NCBI RefSeq assembly: GCF_030272615.1
Contig: NC_081406.1
Coordinates: 234,226,396 to 234,290,395, forward strand
Direction of reading: 5' to 3'
From: Cryptomeria japonica
Lineage: Eukaryota; Streptophyta; Pinopsida; Cupressales; Cupressaceae
DNA length: 64,000 nucleotides
A program made the translations under genes and the position numbers. Shown one piece after another: positions 10,940-22,696 of the stretch; the stretch's first letter is position 1, and each line of letters begins with the position of its first letter. A model generated the notes under the pieces. That model did no database searches. It had not been told where the DNA came from and worked only from the letters and a program-made list of their open reading frames with translations.

Positions 10940-12150
10940 GTTAGAATAACTGGTGGACAACTGAGAGGGGAGGGGGGTGAGTCAATTGTCAACAAATTAT
11001 ACTAATCAAACCACTTTATAACCTTTAACCGAAGCACATAAACATTAAATATAGAAATAGTAGAAACATATACTGGTAAGCAATAAAACTTAAGAATGAA
11101 ATAGAGAATCAACACAATGCAACCATACCACATAACACCATGACTTGTACATGGAAAACCTGCTAAAGGGAAAAACCACGATGGGAAGCCTACCCACAGT
11201 CAGATGATAGTTTTGAAAAAAGTATGTGATACAATAAGGGGCCTTCACATATAGGGAGGCACACTGTTTAGAGCGTACTGCTCATTACAAAGGAGTCTCA
11301 TTGACTACAAAAAGGTTATAACCACCTCAATATAATTGGACAACAATCTAGAAGAATCAACTGCCAATGATAGAATCTACCATGCCTGATTACAGTCCCC
11401 ATTAAGATCAATAGTGGAGGCCTTTGACCTCTTACATAAACCAGATTCGATCACCTATGATTGACCAAATCTCCTTCGCATATGATATTTCATTCCATGA
11501 CCATTGACACCAGCTCCACTATGATCTATAATGAGATCTTACATTAATTTATACAAACTCTAAGGCCTAAACCAATTAGGTCATCCACCTAAAAGATATT
11601 ACAATAAGATAATTACATACATCAACATTACAATGATATACCATGTCAGCTTTAGACCAAAAACATTAACCAATCCATAAATCATCTCGGTAACGTGTAT
11701 AGAATCCATAACCTGGATAGGTACCAAACCTAATTTCGGTCCACCACACTAAAGCAATGTCTCCAATCAGTCAAGGCATGAACAAAGATCACCTTCTGCA
11801 TCCTGAATTCCATCTAGAAGCCGCACCATCACCATTTATGCATCCTATCAAAGATTCTCAGTAAAAGCTCTTTCAGTAAAGCCTTAAGCCCTTACCGGTA
11901 TAGGCTTACTAGAGTGTATGATAGCATCAAATCATGAAGTCAATACCAACTGACCAAAACATACTCCAAAAACATCAAACCAAACATATTCCATTGAGCA
12001 AAACATGTTGGTAGTATCCAACTGATAGTCCTTTATGTCAGGAACGCTAGTTCTTCTACCGGTAACCAAAATTTGTCTGCCAGTACCAATCATAACATCT
12101 AAAGGTAACAAAGTCCTTGACCCTGATGGTTTCCTCTTTTCTTCTTTCAA
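10940..12150 (-). repeat. Diverged relative of the 4.86-5.76 kb LTR (solo or truncated)
   Basis: It opens tgttagaata and shares successive blocks with the LTR at 4,859-5,761: the 'ggaggggggtgagt' stretch, the gaaaacc...gggaaaaaccac block, the aggggcc...cacac block, and 'gtactgctcattac' against 'atactactcatcac'. The relationship is clear but old. No coding part of the element accompanies it. LINE A follows at its right end, so this is a solo LTR or a remnant cut by the LINE junction. Confidence 0.5.
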
Positions 12151-12177
12151 AATTTTTGGTAGATCTTAGGCTCTGAT

Positions 12178-13125
12178 ATGGTCATCACAGTGCAAGAGTC
12201 TTTTGGGTCCCACTCTCTTCTAAAGGAGCTGAATGCCACCTTCTTTGTCCTCATTCCCAAGAAACCTGATGCATGTTCTTCTCAGGATTTTAGACCTATT
12301 AGTCTATGCAATTATTTATATAAAATTTTCACCAAGATCCTAGTGCTCAAGCTTAAGAAATACCTCCCCTCTTTAATTTCAAAACACTAGAATGGGTTTG
12401 TTCCTAGGAGGCAGATTTTGGATTCCATAATTGTGGTCCATGAGAACATTCACTCCTTATCTATCAATAAAAAACCTGGTTTTCTTCTGAATTTGGATCT
12501 GTTGAAATCTTTTGATAGATTCAATTGGATTTTTCTTCTTCGAATCCTTAGGGCATTTGGATTTGGACATAAATTCATCCAAATTATTGATCAATGTGTG
12601 TCCACTCCCAAATTTAAAGTCTTGATCAATGGTGTTTCCTCTGGTTTCTTCTCTATATCGAGGGGCATTAGACAGGGGGATCCTTTATCTCCTTTCCTTT
12701 TCATTTTGATGAGTGAAGCTCTTAGTAAAATTATCCAAAGGGAAGTTAGAAAAAGTAATATTTTGGGCTTACATCTCTCTTCTCAGGCCTTTAGCTTTTC
12801 TCACCAATAATTTGTGGATGATACTTTATTGATGGGGGAAAGTTCAATTAAAGAAGCTAATAATTTAAAAAAGACTCTAGATACCTATGAGCAAGGTACT
12901 GGACAAAAATTTAGCCTGGCTAAAAGTTCCATTTTTTGCTTTAACACCCCGGATCACAGGAAAATGAAGATTGCCATGATTCTGGGATGTAAAGTTGGGG
13001 TTCTGCCTGACTCTTATTTAGGTCTTCCCCTCTACCATGGTCTAGCCCCAGATTCCTTCTGGGCAAATCTTATTGATAGATTCCAGAACAAGCTGGCTGG
13101 GTGGAGAGGTGCTTTGTTAAGCTAG
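12178..13125 (+). pseudogene. LINE A reverse transcriptase (decayed)
   Basis: Reverse transcriptase of a non-LTR retrotransposon, which copies its RNA into DNA at the target site. Visible motifs are LNATFFVLIPKK and FRPISLCN (fingers), LNLDLLKSFDRF with the motif A Asp, SRGIRQGDPLSPFLF (motif B) and FVDDTLL with the catalytic Asp pair at about 12,811. The C-terminal end has YLGLPLYHG...KLAGWRG. Stops interrupt it near 12,388, 12,808 and 13,123. Sequence upstream of the fingers, including the endonuclease, is absent. LINE E at 57.2 kb is a clear relative. Confidence 0.85.
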
Positions 13126-13260
13126 GCTGGTAAGCTCCAGCTGTTCAAAGCTATGCTATAGAGCCTCCCGGTGTATGCTATGAGTTTATTCAAAATTCCT
13201 ATCAAAATTACTGATAGACTAGAAATAATTAAAAAAAAAATTGTGGACAAGGACTGGAAT

Positions 13261-13593
13261 TTAGAATAGGTTGCATCTTGTGGCTTGGAAACAAGTTTTC
13301 CTTCCCAAGTCCATGGGGGGTTGGACATTAGAAATCTGAGAGATTTCAATAAAGCCTTGAAGGCCAAGAAATTGTGTAGATGTCTTAAAGAGAATAATGA
13401 ATGGATCGACATTTTCAAACATAAATACCACATCCAGGGTATCCAAAACTTGTTGGAATCTTATGACATTCCCAACTTTGTCTTTGATTTATGGAGTCAT
13501 TTCTTTGGTTCCACCAATATTATCTTGCATAGTTGTAGATGGGTGCTAGGGAAAGGAACTAAAATCAGATTTTGGGAGGACTTGGATTCATGA
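13261..13593 (+). pseudogene. LINE A region between RT and zinc-binding domain
   Basis: The GGLDIRNLRDFNKALKAKKLCR stretch, seen in part as HGGLDIRNLRDFNKAL, is the conserved piece after the RT in plant LINEs. It is followed by W...K...Y and an end rich in Trp/Gly (RWVLGKGTKIRFWED). It is read in a single open frame and continues the LINE. Confidence 0.7.
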
Positions 13594-13817
13594 TGGCCCC
13601 CTTTCGGATTCTGTTTGGGCTCCTCCTTTCAAAGAATTATGTCTCAGAAAAATTGGCTCCTAGGTAGCTAATTATATTAGAGATGGAGCTTGGATAGATC
13701 CCAAATCTGTGGATGATGCTTTGATACCTTTTCAACCTTGGTTATATTGTATTCATATCCCTCACTCTCATGTGGAGGATAGAGTGTTTTAGAATTTCTC
13801 CTCTTCAGGGAAATTCA

Positions 13818-14070
13818 AGGTTGTTGATGCCTACAAGTTCATCTCCAAAAGTTTCTCTCCCTCCCCCTTCTGGGATGGTATCTGGAATAAGCTTTTGACT
13901 CCGAAAATTAACATCTTTTTTTGTCTTTTCATGCAGAGTAAGATTTCTACCATTGATAACCTTTGCAAAAGAGGTCTTCCTATTACTAACAGATGCTTCA
14001 TATGCAAAGAAGCGATGGAAAATGCTGGAAATTTGTTGCTTCACTGCTCTTTTGCCATGGATATCTAGAG
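13818..14070 (+). pseudogene. LINE A zinc-binding region (zf-RVT)
   Basis: The peptide FWDGIWNKLLTPKINIFF followed by ISTIDNLCKRGL and CFICKEAMENAGNLLLHC gives the typical W...P.KI..F.W and C-x2-C...H-x-x-C-type arrangement of the zf-RVT domain found between RT and RNase H in plant LINEs. A stop follows shortly after. Confidence 0.7.
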
Positions 14071-14456
14071 TTTCTTCCTTGATATATAGAACACTAATTA
14101 GGTCTTCCATGATTATGTTCAAAGGTTGTGGTTTGAATGGAAGTGCCCCTTCGACAATTAGGATTTGGGAGTCCTCTAGAATATGTGTCTTCCTCATATT
14201 GCTTGGGGTATTTGGAAAGAAAGAAATAATAGAGTTTTTAGAGATTTGGAAACTCTTACGCTTGTTTTGGCTATTAGAATTAGAAATGCTATCAAGGAGA
14301 ATTTTATTCACTCTTGCCCCAATAGAAGGAATGACCATCCCCTCCCTACTCTCTAGGATGAATGGGATATTATCAAATGGGGGCAAATTGGCTGGAATAT
14401 CTCCATTCCTATGCACAAAATTAAATAGTGCAGACATAATGTTCTATGACATTCCC

Positions 14457-14912
14457 CCTATGGGATGGATCAAAATCAATGTGGACGAGGCGGCTAAAGG
14501 GAATCTTGGGCCGACTAGGTGTGGGGTAGTGGCTAGGAATCATATGGGTCTACTGGTTTCTACGGTGGTGCTCCCTCTGGGCACCTAGTCTAACCACTTT
14601 GCAAAGGCCAGTGCTGCCCATTTAGGGATATACATGGCTAAAAGGGAAGGATTTAGAAAGGTCTGGGTGGAATCTGACTCACTTAAGATTATCAACTGTT
14701 TGAGCATACAGATCCTAGCTAGACTATTGCCAACTTGATCAAAGACTACTAGGATATGATTAAAGAGTAGGCTGATTTCAAAATCTCATGTATTTCGGGA
14801 AGGCAATAAAGCAGCGAATTTATTGGCCAATATGGTGATGGGCTACGTGGTGGCAAAATGGTGGAGCAATCGGGACTCTTTCCCAAAAAACTTGTGCAAC
14901 CTGGCATATGAT
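14457..14912 (+). pseudogene. LINE A RNase H domain
   Basis: GWIKINVDEAAKGNLGPT carries the first catalytic Asp of the plant LINE RNase H (RVT_3-type). The later stretch with VWVESDSLKIINCL carries another acidic residue. The domain degrades the RNA strand of the RNA/DNA hybrid. The Glu normally found in an AE(A/L) context is replaced around HFAKASAAHLG. A stop at about 14,587 and later decay make it nonfunctional. Confidence 0.75.
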
Positions 14913-15125
14913 GATACCATCTAGTTGCAGTAGTTAATGAAGAACAATCATGATTTCATTAAGTTGTTGGGGAAATGGTTTCCTTTCGATTTCCTTATTT
15001 GAAGATCTAGAAACTTCCCTTTTGCCTGGATTTTTTGTCTTCTTGTGTGGCCCTTGTCCTCCTTCTGTTTGGAGACTTGTCTTGTGTGGCCCATTTCCTA
15101 CTTCTATTTGATGACCCAGACTATT

Positions 15126-16693
15126 ATGGGTGGGGACACGAATAGGCAAGAACAACCCACTTTTGATAAATGGATGAGAAATAAGGAGGTGTGGTAGGAA
15201 ATTGTTGATGGGGGAATGGTTCCCTTCTTGGAAAGACTCCATGGACCTTCTCCTTTGCTCACGAAAATGTTTCTCAACAGGTGAAAGAAAGGGGTTTTGT
15301 GGGCTTATGGTGCTAAATTTCAGGTGGATGAAACCTTGGTGGCTACAGTTATGGGTTTGGCTATGAATGGCAGAAGGTTTTACAGAGATAGAAAAACTGG
15401 GGAGGAAGACATGGAAAATTCTTTTGATAAAGATAAGGATCGTTTAAGAGTTAATAAAATGGTAGATGGTGGCTACAACAAAGAGTACCTTATGGCTCCT
15501 TGGGCGGATATGGCCGAATTCATTACAAGGTACATTACGCTTGATGGCAAATATGCTAGTATCTTTTCTTATCATTTTACCATCTTAAATCACTTTAGGC
15601 ATGGCAAAGTTATTTTGATTCCTTTCTATCTGGTTTCTTCTTTGGAGAATAGTCTTGAAAAAATGCTTTGAATCCGAATAATCGGGTCATCTATGAAGGG
15701 CTTATTATGCTCATTATGGAGTATGCGAAAGCCCATGAAGTTGTGCTCTCTCTCTCTAAGAAAGGCCAAATCTCTATTACTGATGTTCAAGATGTCTTTG
15801 ATATAGATATGGAGATGGAGGATAGTTGGAGCACCAAAATTCTTGTTGACCCTGATTACAAGCCGGTTGAACAAGGTGAGATGTTGGTCACGCCTGGAAC
15901 CCATAGCAACAAGAACCCCGCCAGATAGTCTACAGGTAAATATAAATTGACCAGCAAGATGGTCTGTCAAATTGAGCCTTATTTAGAGAAGAAGAAGTTG
16001 GTTGCTAAGGACTATGGTCCCAAGACCTTGGACCAGGAAATCAAATTGGACATTCCTCTTCATGTCCAAAAGGAGAAGCAGGGGAATCTGCCTGAAGATG
16101 TGGATAGTGGCTTACAAAAGCAAAGTACTCTGATGAATCTGGTGATGGAAGCGACTAGAAGCTAGGAGAACTGCTGGAAGTGGGCGGGGAAGAAGATTGA
16201 CACCCTCAAAGAGGGGATTAAGGAGATAATTGATATCTTCACTGATTCGCCTAAGCCTAATAAAATGGAGAAGCTCATGATCATGACCCAGAAGCTTTCC
16301 CATGATGTGGAGTTTATGAAATGTAATCATGAACAAAGAGTTGAGAAGGTTGAGCAGTCTATGGAGGAGATCAAGAATAACTTTAAGAAATTGGTTGACA
16401 TAAGCAAGGAGGCCATGACAAATAGTATGGAGGGACTGGAAAATATCAATGCCATGGTGGTGAAGTATAGATCCAATCCTATTGATAGTGATTATCCTTG
16501 TGACAGTAACATAAAGAAAGAACTGGGCGGTGAAGACTCTATTGTGGGTGGCAATAAAACTACGGGCCCTAGTTCTAGGACCAGAAGCAGGATCAGCAAT
16601 AAGGGTACCTCCAGGTTCATTATGGAGGACTTGGAGGAAATCAACAAGATTACCATCCAGAAGAACAAGGAGCTGGTGCACTTGTTTAATTGA
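15126..16693 (+). pseudogene. LINE A downstream ORF ('ORF3'), unknown function
   Basis: After a spacer of about 210 bp beyond RNase H, an ORF begins MGGDTNRQEQPTFDKW. It contains a core with NKEYLMAPWADMAEFITRY, then ITLDGKYASIFSYHFTILNH, then FRHGKVILIPFYLVSSLENS, and continues through GLIMLIMEYAK. The last 140 codons (16,265-16,693) are a Lys/Glu/Met coiled coil ending NKELVHLFN. Homologous ORFs occupy the same place in LINE B (27,965-29,548) and LINE C (from 37,537 downwards). Stops and one or more frame changes interrupt this copy. The core recalls the 'putative plant transposon protein' domain (HF...LRHF..G..V..PYFL..SL), an unverified comparison. No catalytic motif is seen. Confidence 0.6.
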
Positions 16694-16860
16694 GTGTTTG
16701 TCTGTGCTTTGTTTTGTTGCCTATTATTTCTTTTTACTTTTGAGGCCGGTCTGGGGTGTTCCCCTATTTTGTTGTTGGTTTCTATTTGGTTGGTTGATGG
16801 CCGGTTTCTATAAAACTCTTGGTTTCAGGTCCATGTAAAACCTATTTATCTTTATAAAAA
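16694..16860 (+). other. LINE A 3' untranslated tail
   Basis: A T- and G-rich tail follows the stop codon and ends with 'ctcttggtttcaggtccatg' and an A-rich run. It resembles the tails of LINEs B, C and D in composition and in the gttt-containing terminal motif. Confidence 0.5.
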
Positions 16861-18290
16861 ACATAACACAAATATATGACATTATTAAATGAATTATAAT
16901 AATATCGCATATAAAATTTTTCTAAAACACAACAAAGCAAAAGTAAATTATTACATTTTATCAACCACTTTCAAAGATACTTCAACAATTTAAATTAATA
17001 TTAATTATATTACAATAAAAAAATAGATAAATGAATATATTAATATTTTGAGTAGTATTTGACATAAAATAAATAAAAGGCTTCATGTTTATCATTTATA
17101 AAAATAGTTCCACCATTTTATATTTTAAATTAAATTAGAAAACAAGATAAATATGCATTATATTATTGTGGATAAAAGATGGAGACACTACTCTCTTGAA
17201 TGATATGTGATATTATATTACCTACGCTTCATAAAATTGTTTTAACAATTTAATACATATATTGTTTAAATTTATTCAAACATTTTAATTATTAGAAAGT
17301 GGTATATAGAATGTTTTAGAAAGAGGTATAGTTTTATATAAACTAGGAAGGGAAAGAAAAACAAGAAGCAAGTTTGTCCTGTTTTGAATGATTAAAAAAT
17401 ATGAAAGGAATCTTTGACTTCTTATTCCTCAATTATAAAGATAAGTTAACAATTTTATATTGCTTAATTTATTTCATTGAAAAGCTCTGTAATCTAGAAT
17501 TATATTCATTCGGAATTATGTCTCTTTCGAAAGAGAAAAATAAGCCAGACTAAACAGATGTCAGTAGAAACTTAAAAGGGTAGAGTGGAGACCATCCGCA
17601 TGTTCAGACTAGAAGTGACGCGGTTGCTTCCTTGACCAGACTTGATAAGGAACCATTGAATTTATGAAACATAGTGTCTATTTCTTCTAGCTGGTGAGCT
17701 GTCTTAATCCATTTGGAGATGTCCCATGAAGAAATTATTCACCATTTTTAAAATATAAATGATGTGATACACATCTTCTGAGATTTTCAAACCAAATAAG
17801 AAGGGAGGGGGAAACAGATATGCAAGGCTTGAAGGAATCAACGATATTATTTATATTGAGGGGATGGTTCCACTGAATATTTAATACAGTCATCGATTTC
17901 TTCAACTCTGCAACTAGTGGCCCTTGGTAGATCGATAAATACCATCTATCTACAGAGCCGTATCAGAAGATGAAAAGAGGAGAGTAGAATTATAAAAGAT
18001 TAAATAAGATGGTTGCAGGAAGTATTTCGGTGGAAATAGTTTCTCTATGAAACATGAAATTAAATACATCTTCAGAGAAGAAGGGTCGCGGTTATTTTAG
18101 TTTCAAAACAGATCTTTCGTACAGTGTGTTAGTGACAGGTTAGTCAATCGTAACAGTTAATTGCAAAATCGACAGTATAAAATACCCATGTTAGTCAATC
18201 TATATTATCGTTTTAAAACCAGAATAAATACATCCGAACTACATCCACATATCATTATGACACTATGCCTGGTATAACGTTTTAATATTA
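16861..18290. other. AT-rich spacer, nothing recognised
   Basis: Strongly AT-rich to about 17,500, then more balanced. No ORF, repeat pair or RNA gene was recognised. The second half may be flank of the PR-10 relic that follows, but no upstream exon was found. Confidence 0.5.
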
Positions 18291-18371
18291 GAGGAGCTGA
18301 GAGAGGAATTTACCGCAACCTTCAAGAATATTGAGGCGTATCTCCTCGCCAATCCAACTTTGTACTGTTAA
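18291..18371 (+). pseudogene. PR-10/Bet v 1 C-terminal relic, divergent copy
   Basis: Twenty-six codons and a stop read EELREEFTATFKNIEAYLLA then NPTLYC. This aligns to the last helix of the PR-10 genes in this window (ALFKKMEAYVIANPTLYNA). The final helix caps the Bet v 1 ligand cavity. Nothing upstream matches the rest of exon 2, the intron or exon 1. The fragment differs clearly from copies a and b, especially AYLLA for AYVIA and the LYC end, so it comes from a different family member. It lies on the opposite strand about 22 kb away. Confidence 0.6.
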
Positions 18372-19112
18372 ACATAACATATTTGCCCTCTTGAGTGATG
18401 CACATGCAGTCAAATTAGAAATGCCCACTTGAATTTCATTTTCATCCTAGATCTTTTATCGTATGATGGAGAAGGTTTATATTGGGAGGTTTCTATTTCG
18501 TTCATGACTAGGAGTAGATGATCATAGAATGGTAACTATATTGTTGTGTAGGCTTCGATCTTTCCTTTCTTGGAGAATAATACGATGTTTCAGTTCTTTA
18601 TGAGTTGCTGTGTTGCCTTCCATTTATTAGTACCGCCGAAAAAACTAGTTATACTTATTGGATGATTTCTATTAAAATTAAAATTCTCAGTGTTTACGAA
18701 TAAATTAGTCCTTTATTTAAATATTTATCTACACTAAGAACTTGTGGATCAAAAGTTAAAAATTTTATTGTAATTTATAGAGAGATCAAAAGAGTATCAA
18801 TTTAGTGTTTACAAGAATGTTTTTACTGTCAAATTTTCATCATCCTTTCCACTGTCTAAAATATTTTTCTTCCAAATGTTTCAAAATTAGCATACAGTTT
18901 ATTGCCCTATTGCCAACTATTAGCATATACTGCAATCATAGCATTCGATGAGAACGCATTTCTTTTAGGCATTAGTCAAATAGTTCACGTACCTTTTGTT
19001 CTACAGACTAATATTTGGCAGTAATCCAATTATCCATATGCTATTTCGAAGCTCTCAATGTCATTAGTGCAACAGCAATTTGTATTGGTATGATCACTTT
19101 ATTAGGATCACA
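18372..19112. other. Spacer, nothing recognised
   Basis: Moderately AT-rich sequence with no convincing ORF, RNA gene or repeat. Confidence 0.5.
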
Positions 19113-19344
19113 AATATGTAATTTATCGTGGTTCAGCAATTTGCTTACATCCACATTCAAAGTAGGGGAATCATTTTATTATGATCACAAATCTGGTTAT
19201 ACATACATAGCAGCTTGGCTTCACACAAAAACTGAACATAAATGATATTCAAACAACTTTTTAAAAGAGCTACAAAAGAGAAGTGGAAAAACCAAAGGTT
19301 TGGTGGGAACTTAAGAAGTAGTTCGTTGGACTTCACTTCCAACA
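19113..19344 (-). repeat. 3' LTR of Copia A, partial
   Basis: Matches the other LTR from aatttatcgtgg to cttccaaca. The first ~75 bp of the repeat are not recognisable here. A purine-rich 'aactgggagat' polypurine tract adjoins it on the minus strand. Confidence 0.8.
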
Positions 19345-19823
19345 ATCTCCCAGTTCAAGGCCAATGAACTGCTGCAACAAGGAAATCCCCCCACTCAGTC
19401 CTGCTATCATATGTTGGCAAGGTTGAGAGAAGCTCGGTAAAACTCAAACTTCTCCCGCATAACAACTTTGGTGAGCACATCAACTGGGTTCTCCTTGGTG
19501 GCAATTCTCTCTACATGAAACTTGCCTTCTTCAACCATGTGACAAACATAATGGCTACGAACATCAATGTGTTTGGACTGAGGCTGAGATGTCTAATGCT
19601 TAGTCATAAAAATGGCACTATGGTTATCATAAAACAAAGCAAAATATGGTTTCTTCAAACCCAATTCTCTGAACAAGAGTTGTAACCATACCATCTCCTT
19701 GGCTCCCTCGGAAAGAGAAATATACTCAGCATCTACAGATGATTGAGCAACTATATGTTGCAATTTTGAACCCCAACTAATCGTTGCCCCTGCGAATGTG
19801 AAGGCATAACCTAAAGTTGACTT

Positions 19824-21086
19824 TCATTTCTCTGAATCCCCACCAAAATCAGAATCAGAAAAACCTTGCAAGTATGCCTTTCCCTTTCCAAAATCTAAAC
19901 AAAAATCTGAAGTACCTTTAAGATACCAGAGAATATATTTGACTGCCTCCCATTGTGTTTTACCTAGATTAGCCATAAATCTACTCACCACTCCCACTGC
20001 ATAAGAAATATCTGGACGAGTGGATACCATAGCGTACATAAGACTCCCAACAATAGATTTATAAGGGATATGGTCCATAAACTCCTTATCTTCTTGTGTT
20101 TTTCGACATTGTTGAGAATACAACAAAAAATGAGAGGCTAAGGGGATGCATACAGACTTAGCATCTGTCATATCAAATTCGTCCACTACCTTTTTAATGT
20201 AGTATTGTTGAGATAGCCCGAATTCTCTCTTTTTCTTATCCGGAAGAATGGTCATCCCAAGGATTTTCTTCATTGCCCCCAAATCTTTCATGTCAAACTA
20301 GTTAGCTAAGCGATTCTTAAGCTCACGAACAATCTTCATGCTTGTGTCGGCCACAAGCATATCATCCACATAAAAGAGAAGTATAACAAATTCATCATTG
20401 CGAAGCTTTTTGATGTATACACATGGATCAGATTCACAACGTGTGAAGTTGTGATCAGTCATGAACTTGTCAATTTTGAGATACCGTTGTCATGGGGCTT
20501 GCTCAAGCCCATACAAGCTCCACTTCAATCTGCAATAAATATGCTCTTGACCCTTTTTGATAAATCTTTCCTATTGGTGCATAAACAATTCCTCATTAAG
20601 GTCGCCATGTAGAAATGCCATCTTCACATCCAATTGTTCAAGTTCGAGATCCCATGTTGCAACCAATCCCAAAACAGCTCGGATGGTTGTCGTTTTTACT
20701 ACTGGCGAAAATATTTCTTCAAAATCAGTCCTTTGGTACTGAGCATACCCCTTGGTGATTAATCTTGCTTGAAAACGTTTCCGACCACCAGCTTCATCCT
20801 TCAATTTATAGACCCACTTATTTCATAATGCCTTTCTATTAGGGGGAAGTGGCACCAAGTCCCATGTCTAATTTCTTAGCAATGTGTCAATTTCTTGATG
20901 CATTGCTTCTTGCCAATTAAGAGAATCAACATTGTTAATAGCAGCTTGAAACGTAGTTGTCTCTCTCTGATCATAAATCAATAGTTCAGGCTGGGCCACT
21001 TCACAAAAGAGCAAGTCATAATCAGAGAGCTTTGCAGGAGGCCTCTTATTTGAACCAATTTCAGCCGTAAATGAATTTCCATGCAA
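19824..21086 (-). mobile_element. Copia A reverse transcriptase and RNase H part (fossil)
   Basis: The stretch NWQEAMHQEIDTLLRN opens the Copia RT. EEIFSPVVKTTTIRAVL and LEQLDVKMAFLHGDLNEE carry the motif A Asp. MKDLGAMKKILGM and YAVGVVSRFMANLGKTQWEA are the usual RT C-terminal landmarks. RNase H remains lie towards 19,700-19,850. Part of a broken element. Confidence 0.85.
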
Positions 21087-22246
21087 ATCCTGGACCCCTA
21101 ATTACTCTGTGTTAATAGAGTGTCTAAAAGACTCATGAGGCATGGGATGTTCAAACTGGTCTGTAGAGTCCCCACGAAACACACGGCTGCTAAGAATTTG
21201 AAATTCCTCATGAAGCTCACGTGCATTATAATGCTGACCAAACACTGGTGAGAAATATGGGAGAGAGCTCTACTCGTTGCAGGAGGAAAACGGCCTAGGT
21301 TCGTGTTTTTACCTTGGTCTTCCTTAGACCAACAAATTGCCTCGGCCTGTGAATGATCTGGTGAAACAGGGGACAGAAGCATAAAGCTCGAGTCCTCTTC
21401 ACTACGAGATATCTGTCTGTGCCGCCACGGTCCCTCTGAGATAAGCCGAGTGGGTTCTTCACCAGTAGGAGAACTAGAAGGTTCAATGTAGAGGCAAGAT
21501 GTGAAGGCTCTGAACTAGGGTGAGATTCTTTTGAAATATGCTCTATACTGGGCAATGAAACTTCTGAGACATGCCCTGTATTACCAAATCCAATAATATT
21601 ATGACCACTGCCAGAAGACAAAGAACTCTTCTATACCGAAGATGGGGGAGTAATCGTAATTACCAAAGGAGCTCCCACTTGAGTTAGATGTGGTAAAGTC
21701 AGAGAACCTCCTAGTAAGGAATAATTCTGAAAAATAGACAAAGGAACATACTCAGCATTTGATTTACTTTGAATTTGTAATGCTAGAAAAGACGTCTAAT
21801 TAAAAATAACTAAAAATAACATCCCCATTGCGAACAATTTTCTTATTGACCACATCCCATAACCTACAACCAAATTTCTCTTCACCATACCCAACGAAAA
21901 TACACTTCTGTGACTTGGGATCCAATTTGGTTCTCTTCTCTTTGGGAATATGTGAGAAGGCTTCACATCCAAACATGCAAAGATGCGAATAGGAAATCCT
22001 CTTCCCCTGCTATTCCTCTTCCGAAATACCAAAATCCAACATAGATGAAGGACTTCGGTTGATCAAGTATACTATTTTGTTGCAAGCCTCTGCCCAAAAT
22101 TCCCTAGCTAGACCTGGGTTTGATAACATACACCGAGCCCTTTCAACAATTGTCCTACTCATCCTTTCAGCCGCACCGTTTTCCTGAGGAGTGAAAGGAA
22201 CAATCTTAATCCTTCTAATACTGTTATCAGGACAAAAAACATCAAA

Positions 22247-22696
22247 TTATTGTGAACAAAATTCTCCACCATTATCTATTTGTAAACACTTAATCTTATG
22301 CCCAATCTGATTTTCAACTAAGGCCTTAAAAATTTTAAATTTGGAAAAAAATTTAGATTTCTTAGAGAGCATGTAAATCCATACTTTTCTTGTACGATCA
22401 TCAAGAAAGGTGACGAAATAGTTAGCTCCTCCAATGGAAGTTACCTCAGTAGGCCCAAAAACATCTGAATGTACTAGTTCTAGATGTGTTGTCCTCATAT
22501 CACGCCCACCTTTCAAAAAAATAACTCGCTTTTGTTTGTCATAAACACAATGTTCACAAAAGGCTAAATTCACCAGTTTGAGATGCAGAAGTTGATTCCT
22601 TGTGTGCATAACATGGAGCCCTTTCTTGCTAATATGCGCAAGCCTTTCATGCCAAAGATCTGCTTTTCTATCCTCAACCACCATTGCAACTCCCAC
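22247..22696 (-). mobile_element. Copia A pre-integrase and integrase part (fossil)
   Basis: It contains the GAG-pre-integrase zinc-binding pattern LWHERLAHISKKGL...CEHC. The integrase core follows with LELVHSDVFGP (first Asp), YFVTFLDDRTRKVWIY and IDNGGEF (second Asp). Integrase inserts the cDNA into chromosomal DNA. Part of a broken element. Confidence 0.85.

Larger units (their letters stand above)
12165..16860 (+). mobile_element. LINE A, 5'-truncated, with extra ORF after RNase H
   Basis: A plant L1-type LINE. In order it shows the RT domain (about 12,178-13,125), RT C-terminal region (to about 13,600), zinc-binding reverse transcriptase region (13,818-14,070), RNase H (14,457-14,912), an additional ORF (15,126-16,693) and a 3' untranslated tail to about 16,860. 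ORF1, endonuclease and the start of the RT are missing, and it abuts the LTR relic at 12,150. Several in-frame stops and frame changes make it inactive. Confidence 0.8.

Noticed and set aside
13805-14437. 210-codon minus-strand ORF
   Set aside because: It is the reverse of the LINE A zf-RVT to RNase H region, which has clear domain text on the plus strand.
15626-16681. Minus-strand ORFs over 15.6-16.7 kb
   Set aside because: Antisense shadows of the LINE A downstream ORF; His/Leu-rich and without motif.
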